From contig NZ_JAMZGF010000051.1 in NCBI RefSeq assembly GCF_024158915.1, positions 1 through 40,843 on the forward strand: a stretch of DNA of 40,843 bases, in the 5' to 3' direction. Under the pieces are notes generated by a model. That model was not told the origin of the DNA. It did not search any database and was given only the letters and a program-made list of their open reading frames with translations. Shown in pieces: positions 24,296 to 31,053 of this stretch (positions within the stretch are counted from its first letter, which is position 1; each line of letters opens with the position of its first letter). Source of the DNA: Chryseobacterium sp. S0630. Lineage in GTDB: Bacteria > Bacteroidota > Bacteroidia > Flavobacteriales > Weeksellaceae. Made by a program: the position numbers and the translations under genes.

Positions 24296-25450
24296 ATGAC
24301 AACAAAATTTGATTTACTCGTTGTAGGAGGTGGAATTTTAGGTACATTCCACGCTTATCATGCGCTGAAGAAAAATCTTAAGGTAGCTTTACTGGAAAGA
24401 AACTCTGTTCCTCAGGGTGCTACGGTAAGAAATTTCGGACAGGTAGTACCTTCCGGAATGGATCTTAAATGGCAGAACTACGGGAGGGAAAGCCTTGCAA
24501 TATACAATGAACTTCATGATCAGGCAGACCTTACCATCAGACAAAACGGATCAGTATATATTGCTTCAAATGACGAAGAGCTTCAATTGATTGAAGAACT
24601 TTATGAAATCAACAGAAATAATGATTATGAATCTGTTTTATTATCTAAAAACGACTGCATCAAGAAATTTGACGGACTGCGTTCCGACTATTGCAAAGGA
24701 GGTTTGTTTTTCCCACAGGAACTTTCTGTAGATTCTGCAGATATGATTGTAAAGCTTCACAAGCTGCTTCAGGAAAAAATGGGACTACAGATTTTTTACA
24801 ATACAACCGTACTGGAAACCCATGAAGATGATCAGAAATGTACAGCGGTAACTGCAGATGGAACGGAATTTAACGCTTCCAAAATCATAATCTGCGGTGG
24901 ACACGAGTTCAAAACTTTATATCCTAAAGTATTCAATGACAGTGATCTTGAAGTAAGTAAACTGCAGATGCTTCAGACCAAACCACAGGGAATTTATTCG
25001 CTTCAGGGAAATATCCTTACAGGGCTTTCTGTGAGAAGGTATGAATCTTTCAGTGAGTGCCCTTCTTTTCAGAAAATCAAGGCTTTAGAAGATCCTAATT
25101 CGTTTGAAAAGAAATATGGAGTTCATATTTTATTCAAACAGGCCCTTGATGGTTCCGTAATCATAGGAGATTCTCACGAATATGCAGATGCTAAAAACGC
25201 TGATGATTTGGGATATGATCTTAATATGGAGATTGATGAATTCATGATTCTTGAGGCTAAAAAAATTATTGATCTTCCTACCTATGAAATTCAGAGACGA
25301 TGGTTCGGGATCTATTCTCAATGCAAAACGAAAGATATTTTTGAGCATAGCCCATCTGCCAATATTCATATTGTAACGGGTATCGGAGGAAAAGGAATGA
25401 CGGGAAGCGGTGGCTTTTCTAAATTTAATATTGAAAAAATTTACGCATAA
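24296..25450 (+). CDS. FAD-dependent oxidoreductase of the TIGR03364 type (phosphonate-associated)
   Basis: 384 residues, DAO fold. FAD-binding GGGILG at about 11-16, then LLERNSVPQGATVRNFGQVVPSGM, which is characteristic of this subfamily, and a C-terminal THIVTGIGGKGMTGSGG-like closure (reads VTGIGGKGMTGSGG). Family members occur beside PhnX-like hydrolases, and from memory related flavoproteins in phosphonate clusters oxidise N-methylated or free 2-aminoethylphosphonate to phosphonoacetaldehyde. That reaction would feed the hydrolase encoded 7 nt downstream. The amine substrate here is inferred. Probably cytosolic: no signal peptide. Confidence 0.88.
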   Translation: MTTKFDLLVVGGGILGTFHAYHALKKNLKVALLERNSVPQGATVRNFGQVVPSGMDLKWQNYGRESLAIYNELHDQADLTIRQNGSVYIASNDEELQLIEELYEINRNNDYESVLLSKNDCIKKFDGLRSDYCKGGLFFPQELSVDSADMIVKLHKLLQEKMGLQIFYNTTVLETHEDDQKCTAVTADGTEFNASKIIICGGHEFKTLYPKVFNDSDLEVSKLQMLQTKPQGIYSLQGNILTGLSVRRYESFSECPSFQKIKALEDPNSFEKKYGVHILFKQALDGSVIIGDSHEYADAKNADDLGYDLNMEIDEFMILEAKKIIDLPTYEIQRRWFGIYSQCKTKDIFEHSPSANIHIVTGIGGKGMTGSGGFSKFNIEKIYA

Positions 25451-25457
25451 AATTCAA

Positions 25458-26126
25458 ATGAAAAATATAGAATTACTCGTTCTGGATATGGCCGGAACAA
25501 CAATTGATGAGGATAATGTAGTTTACAAAACGCTTACCAACGCTGTGAATGATTACGGCTATGCGGTAAGTCTGGAAAAAGTATTATCCAGCTGTGCCGG
25601 AATGGAAAAACTGGAAGCCATCACAAGTCTTTTAAAAGAAATTAATGGGAACGAAGAGGATGCTCCTGCTATTTTTGAGAATTTTTCTGACCAGCTGAAA
25701 GAATCTTATCAAAATCTGGATGTAAAACCCATCAACGGAACGGAAAATTTCTTATTGAATATGAAAGCTCAAAACAAGAAAATTGTTTTAAATACAGGCT
25801 ATACCTCAGAAATTGCCCATCAGCTTTTAGATAAACTCAACTGGAAAGAAAGTATTCATTTTGATGCTTTGATTACTGCAGATGATGTTTCAGAAAGTCG
25901 TCCAAGCCCTGAAATGATCCAACTTGCCATGAAGAAATTCAATATTACTGAAGCAAGTAAAGTTTTAAAGGCTGGTGATTCTGTTATTGATATTGAAGAG
26001 GGAAAAAATGCAGGCTGTGGATTAACAGTAGCCGTACTTTCCGGAGCTCAGAGTAAATCAGAACTGGAAAAAGCAGCTCCCGATTATATTCTGAATACCA
26101 TTTCTGAAGCTGAAGGAATCCTTTAA
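25458..26126 (+). CDS. Phosphonatase-like HAD hydrolase (PhnX-like, TIGR03351 type)
   Basis: 222 residues from ATG 25458; the frame is open upstream but there it overlaps the oxidase gene. Motif I is DMAGTTIDED (nucleophile Asp10; the second Asp is replaced by Ala12 as in phosphonatase). In the cap domain SCAGMEKLEAI places Lys51 where the Schiff-base lysine of PhnX (Lys53) sits. Motif II is LNTGYTS, and SESRPSPEM carries the arginine that replaces the usual HAD lysine; GDSVIDIEEGKNAG is the metal site. Expected reaction: C-P cleavage of phosphonoacetaldehyde, or a close analogue, to an aldehyde and phosphate. Last gene of the operon. Confidence 0.9.
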   Translation: MKNIELLVLDMAGTTIDEDNVVYKTLTNAVNDYGYAVSLEKVLSSCAGMEKLEAITSLLKEINGNEEDAPAIFENFSDQLKESYQNLDVKPINGTENFLLNMKAQNKKIVLNTGYTSEIAHQLLDKLNWKESIHFDALITADDVSESRPSPEMIQLAMKKFNITEASKVLKAGDSVIDIEEGKNAGCGLTVAVLSGAQSKSELEKAAPDYILNTISEAEGIL

Positions 26127-26160
26127 TCCATTTTTTCAGGTTATTTTTAAATACTTCTTG

Positions 26161-26206
26161 ACACAAATGTTTCCATGGTTTTTCTTTTGGAAATGTTTGT
26201 GTTTTT
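26161..26206 (+). terminator. Terminator of the phosphonate operon
   Basis: ACACAAATGTTTCCA (26161-26175) pairs with TGGAAATGTTTGTGT (26188-26202) over 15 bp including two adjacent wobble pairs, then a T run to 26206. A second small perfect hairpin, GTCAAAT/ATTTGAC, follows at 26215-26233. It lies 34 nt after the hydrolase stop and separates the operon from the phosphatase gene. Confidence 0.8.
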
Positions 26207-26262
26207 ACCACCCCGTCAAATTTCCAATTTGACAAAAGTTGCTGTAAAAGTCTAATAATTTG

Positions 26263-26396
26263 GCTTTTGTCATTGACTACGTCGAATCTTCGATTTCTGA
26301 CGAAGGAAGAATCTTATTGATCTTCAAATACATGAGATTCTTCGCTACATTGCAGAACTTCGTTCGCAGACCTTCAGTCTGTGTTCAGAATGACAC
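26263..26396. repeat. Intergenic inverted repeat, family A copy 2 (expanded)
   Basis: Shares GCTTTTGTCATT, CTGACGAAGGAAGAATCT, GAGATTCTTC and TTCAGAATGACA in the same order with the copy at 19736. Relative to that copy, 22 nt are inserted after GTCATT and about 25 nt are added in the right half. No open frame. Confidence 0.75.
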
Positions 26397-26496
26397 TTTT
26401 GAAGCAGCCTCGATATAGTACATCCAATTGAAGATTTTAAAAAGCTTTTTGAGTGAACTTTTTAATTATCAATTAATTAACTTTCAGTTCACGAAT

Positions 26497-26553
26497 GTTT
26501 ACAAATAGTAAACTAATTTTACAATAGTTAAAAATAAATTACTATTTGTAAAC
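26497..26553. promoter_or_regulatory. Candidate operator: 15-bp perfect inverted repeat
   Basis: GTTTACAAATAGTAA (26497-26511) and its exact reverse complement (26539-26553) are 27 nt apart, the left arm starting 85 nt before the phosphatase ATG. The absence of a T run argues against a terminator. The half-site GTTTACAAATA also occurs at 19849 before the TonB receptor gene. Confidence 0.55.
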
Positions 26554-26581
26554 TTTTATAATTCTAAAACCCTATTTCCCC

Positions 26582-28435
26582 ATGAAAACAAAACTATTCT
26601 CAATGGCTGTTGTAATGAGCTGTTTCCTTGGAGCTCAGACTAAAAAAGTCCTTTTTATTGGCATTGACGGATGCCGTGCAGATGTCATGATGTCTACCCC
26701 AACTCCTAATATCCAAAACCTCATCAGTCAGTCCATTTATTCTATTGACGGGCTTTGTGCTGCCACTACGTGGAGCGGAAACGGATGGAGCACCATGCTT
26801 ACCGGTGTATGGCATACCAAACACAATGTTCAGGACAATAATTTTACCAGTCCGAACTATGTTAATTATCCTGATTTTTTAACCAGAGCAGAGACTTATA
26901 ATCCCGCTTTAAGAACCATTTCTCTGGCTCATTGGTCACCAATCAACGACAAGATTATCCAAACGGCTGATGTAAAAAGTAATCTGGCAACGGATCTTGC
27001 AGTGAAAAATGCTGCTGTTACAGCTTTACAGAATGACAATCCTGATATTCTCTTTGTAGATTTTGATGATGTAGACCATGCCGGACATTCTTATGGATTC
27101 TCATCCACTGTTTCTCAATATGTCAATTCTATTAAGACGACAGATTCTTATATCGGAGAAATTGTGACTGCAATGAAAAACAGACCTTCTTATAATAATG
27201 AAGACTGGCTGGTAGTATTGACTACAGATCACGGAGCTATTGAAAGTTCTCATGGAGGCGGAAATCTTACGGAAAGAAATATTTTTACGGTGTACTCCAA
27301 TCCTGGATTTACTCCTCAGCAGATCAGCAAAACCATTCTGGAATCCAATAAAACATTCAATCAGTTGAATCTCCCGGCGGGAGCTTATGCAAAGCCAGCA
27401 AGCCAGACTCCTTTTAATTTTGGTGCAAACCAGGATTTCACCATCGAGTTTTGGGTGAAACCTAATGCTGCTTACTCCAGTGATCCGGTGATGATCAGTA
27501 ATAAAAACTGGGCGAACGGAAAAAATAAAGGATTTGTTTTCTCAGGATATTCAGGACAGACTTTCAAAATGAATATTGGAGATGGAACTAACAGAATTGA
27601 CCTTGTAGGCGGAAAAGTGGAAACGAATAAGTGGAAACATATTGCAGCAAGCTTTGACAGAGATGGCCTTGTAACTCTGTATGAAGATGGTGTTCCGGTA
27701 ACATTTGCAAAAATGAATACCATCGGCAATATTGATTCCGGACTTCCTTTAACCTTAAATCAGGATGGAACGAATGCTTACGGAATTAATCTGGCAGCTT
27801 CTTATAAAGATGTAAGAATCTGGAAATCGGCTCTTCCCAATGATGTGATCGTGAATTGGGCGAACCAGGATATTACAACTTCGCATCCTTATTATTCTCA
27901 ATTATTAGCTAATTGGAAATGTAGTGGAACTTCAGGAAATACGTTGGCAGACTCTGGTCCAAACGCAAATAACATGACTGTGACAGGTTCTCCTACTTAT
28001 AATGCAGGTACAGTTAATAATTTTAAGATCTATGACTATACTTCAACAACGAGAGAAACAGACCACTTCCCTACGGTATTGAACTGGCTTTGTATTCCGG
28101 TGCAGTCTTCATGGGGAATAGATGGAGTGAATAGAATTCCGGCATGTTCCAAAGAAATATTGGCCGCAAAAGAAACGAAGGTAATCGCTGAAGATTTTAA
28201 AATTTATCCTAATCCTGTCTCTACCTTCATTGGAATCCAGTATCAATCTGAGGATAAGGAAATTAAAGCAGAAATAATAGACAGTAAGGGATCAAATGTT
28301 TTAACAACACATTTAAAGTCTTCAAGAGGTTTTTACGATGAAAAAATCAATATCGGAAATCTTCCGGCTGGTGTGTATTTCATTAAAATCAACGGAAGCA
28401 AAAAAGCAATGACCAAGACATTCATCAAGAAATAA
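26582..28435 (+). CDS. Secreted alkaline-phosphatase-superfamily enzyme with nested LamG domain and T9SS sorting domain
   Basis: 617 residues. Signal peptide MKTKLFSMAVVMSCFLGAQ. A type I phosphodiesterase/phosphatase core follows: metal ligand Asp29 (LFIGIDGCRAD), probable nucleophile Thr62 or Thr63 (ATTWSGNGWSTMLTGV), DxVDHAGHSYG with Asp165/His166/His169, and TTDHGAIESSHGG with Asp216/His217. Residues about 255-430 are a LamG jelly-roll (FTIEFWVKPNA...WKHIAASFDRDG...KDVRIWKSAL). The fold's closing segment, ETDHFPTVLNWLCIP...GIDG, comes after it (about 500-530), so LamG is inserted in the enzyme. Residues about 545-617 are a T9SS type A sorting domain (IYPNPV...LPAGVYFIKI). It probably releases phosphate or an alcohol from an ester or phosphonate at the cell surface. 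Confidence 0.9.
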   Translation: MKTKLFSMAVVMSCFLGAQTKKVLFIGIDGCRADVMMSTPTPNIQNLISQSIYSIDGLCAATTWSGNGWSTMLTGVWHTKHNVQDNNFTSPNYVNYPDFLTRAETYNPALRTISLAHWSPINDKIIQTADVKSNLATDLAVKNAAVTALQNDNPDILFVDFDDVDHAGHSYGFSSTVSQYVNSIKTTDSYIGEIVTAMKNRPSYNNEDWLVVLTTDHGAIESSHGGGNLTERNIFTVYSNPGFTPQQISKTILESNKTFNQLNLPAGAYAKPASQTPFNFGANQDFTIEFWVKPNAAYSSDPVMISNKNWANGKNKGFVFSGYSGQTFKMNIGDGTNRIDLVGGKVETNKWKHIAASFDRDGLVTLYEDGVPVTFAKMNTIGNIDSGLPLTLNQDGTNAYGINLAASYKDVRIWKSALPNDVIVNWANQDITTSHPYYSQLLANWKCSGTSGNTLADSGPNANNMTVTGSPTYNAGTVNNFKIYDYTSTTRETDHFPTVLNWLCIPVQSSWGIDGVNRIPACSKEILAAKETKVIAEDFKIYPNPVSTFIGIQYQSEDKEIKAEIIDSKGSNVLTTHLKSSRGFYDEKINIGNLPAGVYFIKINGSKKAMTKTFIKK

Positions 28436-28463
28436 AACAGTAAAGCAATTAGATTTAAATTTG

Positions 28464-28508
28464 ATATTAGAACAAGGATATTCCTATCCGAGTTCTAATA
28501 TTTTTTTT
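28464..28508 (+). terminator. Terminator of the phosphatase gene
   Basis: ATATTAGAAC (28464-28473) pairs perfectly with GTTCTAATAT (28492-28501), with an inner GGATA/TATCC pair (28476-28480/28485-28489), followed by eight T to 28508. The convergent acetyltransferase gene ends at 28511. Confidence 0.85.
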
Positions 28509-28510
28509 GT

Positions 28511-28996
28511 TTATGTACTGAAAATCAACTCCATTCTGACATCTGCACGGTCGTACTCAGCATGACCAATAGGTGTATGGATAAAGCCAAGCTTTTCATA
28601 CAACTTAATAGCCGGAACAAGGATAGAATTGGTGACTAGAAAAACTTTTTCTGCCTTTAATTCTTTTGCTTTTTCCACTAGAGCATTTCCCAGCAGATAG
28701 CCTAATTTTTTCCCTTGTGCTTTAGGGCTTACCGCCATCTTTGAAAGCTCAAACGTAAGAGGATTATCCTCTGTTTTTACCAAGGCACAGGTTCCTACAA
28801 CTTCTCCATCCAGCAAAGCAAAGGCTATATATCCACCTTTATTTAAAATTTCCTCTTCGGGATGATCCAGAAGCTTGTAATCTCCTGCTTCCATCACAAA
28901 AAACGTTTTGATCCATTCCTCATTCAAAGCTTTGAAAGCTTCTTTATACTGAGGTTCATAGGCTATAATTTTTACTTCATTTTTACTATCATTCAT
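28511..28996 (-). CDS. GNAT family N-acetyltransferase
   Basis: 161 residues with the GNAT core: VVGTCALVKTEDNPLTFELSKMAVSPKAQGKKLGYLLGNALVEKAKELKAEKVFLVTNSILVPAIKLYEKLGF. The acetyl-CoA loop is QGKKLG (normally Q/RxxGxG/A). The N-terminal part (EALNEEWIKTFFVMEAGDYKLLDHPEE) is typical of a Bacteroidota subgroup with unknown acceptor. The gene starts 14 nt after the MocR-type regulator gene and is probably cotranscribed with it. Confidence 0.88.
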   Translation of the reverse strand: MNDSKNEVKIIAYEPQYKEAFKALNEEWIKTFFVMEAGDYKLLDHPEEEILNKGGYIAFALLDGEVVGTCALVKTEDNPLTFELSKMAVSPKAQGKKLGYLLGNALVEKAKELKAEKVFLVTNSILVPAIKLYEKLGFIHTPIGHAEYDRADVRMELIFST

Positions 28997-29010
28997 CGCT
29001 ATAAGGTTTA

Positions 29011-30426
29011 TTAAATTCTGTTTTTTATCATTTTTCCCAGCTTTTCCAGATCACTTTCCACTCTGTCTGTCCATTCTAATGCATAGTTTAAACGCATACA
29101 GTTCTGATACTGATTATATTGTGAAAAGATTCTTCCCGGGGCAAAGTTTACTTTCTGACTGACAGCCAAATCATAAAGATCTTCTGTACAGATTCTCTTA
29201 TCCAGTTCCAGCCAGAGCATAAAACCGCCCTTGGGTTCTGAGATTTTTGTATTATCAGGAAAATATTCAATCACCGATTTCTGGATCTGAAGGTAGTTGG
29301 CGTACAATTTCTTTCTGAACATTCTCAGGTGATGATCATACCTTCCGTGGGCAAGGAAATCAGCAATCACATCCGAGAATAAAGAAGGTCCGCTCACCGT
29401 CTGAACCAGTTTTTGACGAATAATTTTCTCTTTAAATTTTCCCGGCGCTACCCATCCTACTCTAAATCCTGGAGCCAGTGTTTTGGAAACCGAGCCTACC
29501 CACATCACAATTCCTGCTTCATCATAAAACTTACAAGGTTTCGGTCTTCCTGCTCCGAAATAGATGTTTCCGTAGACATCATCTTCCACCAAAGGAACAT
29601 TGTGCTCGGTAAGCATTTTAACCAGCTCTTTTTTGTTCTCGTCCGGCATTTGAAACCCTAATGGATTATTATAATTTACCACAAAACAACATGCAGAGAG
29701 CTTGGGAAGTACTTTCTTTAGAGCATCCAGATCCACTCCTGTAATAGGATGTGTAGGAATTTCTACTGCTTTTAATCCTAACAACTGAATCGCCTGAAGA
29801 ATTCCGAAATACACAGGGCTTTCCACTGCCACCGAATCTCCCGGTTGTGTCACGGCCATTAAACAATTATAAACGGCATTCATCGCTCCGGAAGTGATCA
29901 CCAGATCATCTTCTGTGATTTTCCCTTCCATGACCATCGACCATTTAGCAATTTCACGGCGCAGCACTTCGCTTCCCTGCACAGGTTCATAATTCGTTCC
30001 GCTGTCACTCTTCCTTTTCATTACATCAATCATGCACTTTTTCATCTTGGCTACCGGAAGAAGACTTTTCCCGGGAATTCCAAGCGCGAATTGTGTGACA
30101 TCTGTCCCTCCGATACTCCCGAATACCTTGTCAATCAAATCCTGAGGAGTATTTTTACCTTCTGAAACCTTCATCTGTGTCACAGAAGGCAGCGCCAGTT
30201 TTCGCTGGGAAGTCTGGCTTACATAATATCCATATTTGGGACGTGATTCTACCAGAGAGCGGCTCTCCAGTTCCATATACGCTTGTTTTATGGTATTCAA
30301 ACTTACATTGTATAATTTCTGGGCACTTCTCAATGAAGGCAGCCTGTCTCCAAACTGCAGGGTTTCGCTTTTAATCTGCTCTGTGACAGAATTGGCTATT
30401 TTAAGGTACAGAACATCTTTAGACAT
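29011..30426 (-). CDS. MocR/PdxR-type GntR regulator with aminotransferase domain
   Basis: 471 residues. A GntR winged helix (about 1-72: IKSETLQFGDRLPSLRSAQKLYNVSLNTIKQAYMELESRSLVESRPKYGYYV in outline) is joined by a linker to a fold-type I aminotransferase domain (about 105-468). The PLP lysine is Lys315 in GSVSKTLAPGFRVGW; NYNNPLGFQM and DDVYGNIYF are also present. MocR regulators bind PLP or a PLP-amino-acid adduct and control nearby amino-acid or vitamin B6 genes. The target is unknown; the downstream acetyltransferase gene is the obvious candidate for cotranscription. Confidence 0.92.
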   Translation of the reverse strand: MSKDVLYLKIANSVTEQIKSETLQFGDRLPSLRSAQKLYNVSLNTIKQAYMELESRSLVESRPKYGYYVSQTSQRKLALPSVTQMKVSEGKNTPQDLIDKVFGSIGGTDVTQFALGIPGKSLLPVAKMKKCMIDVMKRKSDSGTNYEPVQGSEVLRREIAKWSMVMEGKITEDDLVITSGAMNAVYNCLMAVTQPGDSVAVESPVYFGILQAIQLLGLKAVEIPTHPITGVDLDALKKVLPKLSACCFVVNYNNPLGFQMPDENKKELVKMLTEHNVPLVEDDVYGNIYFGAGRPKPCKFYDEAGIVMWVGSVSKTLAPGFRVGWVAPGKFKEKIIRQKLVQTVSGPSLFSDVIADFLAHGRYDHHLRMFRKKLYANYLQIQKSVIEYFPDNTKISEPKGGFMLWLELDKRICTEDLYDLAVSQKVNFAPGRIFSQYNQYQNCMRLNYALEWTDRVESDLEKLGKMIKNRI

Positions 30427-30467
30427 AGAATCTGGGTTTTACGTAAATGTACAATTTTATCCTGTTT

Positions 30468-30836
30468 TTATTCAGGATTCAGCCAACTGATCATACTGTT
30501 GATACTGCTTTTTAATTGTTCCGGATCCTTGAAATTGGGTGTATTATTATTTTTGCAATATCTTTCAGCACGGGAATAAAAATTCCTTTTTTCTGATTCC
30601 GTCATTCTGTTTTTATCATAGATTTTAAAAGATATTTCATTTTTTTCATTGATGATAAGACTGGCAAAAGCAACAGTTTCTTTTCCGTTTTTAGCCAAAA
30701 GAAAAGGAAGTCCGAAATTCTGATCTGCTTTCTTCAAATTCTGTGTTTCCAGAAAAATGTTTTTCAGCTCCAACATATCTGATACATAAGCCTCAGCATA
30801 TTGAAACTGTTTCTGATGTTGAGTGATTGTTTCCAT
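30468..30836 (-). CDS. Hypothetical protein, 122 residues
   Basis: No signal peptide or membrane segment. The middle (FGLPFLLAKNGKETVAFASLIINEKNEISFKIYDKNRMTESEK, written here only in part) reads as a three-strand beta element followed by helices; a helical C-terminus ends SMISWLNPE. I do not recognise a family. It precedes the MocR-type regulator gene by 41 nt on the same strand, so the three genes down to the acetyltransferase probably form one transcript. A -7 box lies 20 nt upstream. Confidence 0.65.
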   Translation of the reverse strand: METITQHQKQFQYAEAYVSDMLELKNIFLETQNLKKADQNFGLPFLLAKNGKETVAFASLIINEKNEISFKIYDKNRMTESEKRNFYSRAERYCKNNNTPNFKDPEQLKSSINSMISWLNPE

Positions 30837-30855
30837 ATTTTCTTCTTTAGCTAAA

Positions 30856-30863
30856 CAAAATTA
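30856..30863 (-). promoter_or_regulatory. Possible -7 element for the 122-residue gene
   Basis: Reads TAATTTTG on the minus strand (TAnnTTTG), 19 nt before the ATG at 30836. No -33 TTG at the expected distance. Confidence 0.35.
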
Positions 30864-30993
30864 TGGAGTATTTAATTTTGGATACAGATACAGAACTATA
30901 GAATATTATGGATACAGATTTTTTATTTGATCTTTTAGCTCGCAGATAAAGCAGATTATTCGCTTGAAAAAATCCTAATTCACACAATTGATA

Positions 30994-31030
30994 ATAAAAA
31001 ACAGACTGTTTCTATCTGAAACAGCCTGTT
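30994..31030 (-). terminator. Terminator of the PspA-flotillin-ATPase operon
   Basis: On the minus strand AACAGGCTGTTTC, loop AGATA, GAAACAGTCTGTT and then TTTTATT. The 13-bp stem has one wobble pair. It starts 24 nt past the ATPase stop. Confidence 0.88.
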
Positions 31031-31053
31031 TACAACTATTTAAAGTCTCATGG

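Noticed and set aside
25410..25457. Upstream start for the PhnX-like gene overlapping the oxidase gene
   Set aside because: The added residues precede the first beta strand of the HAD fold with no family match; ATG 25458 gives the expected N-terminus.
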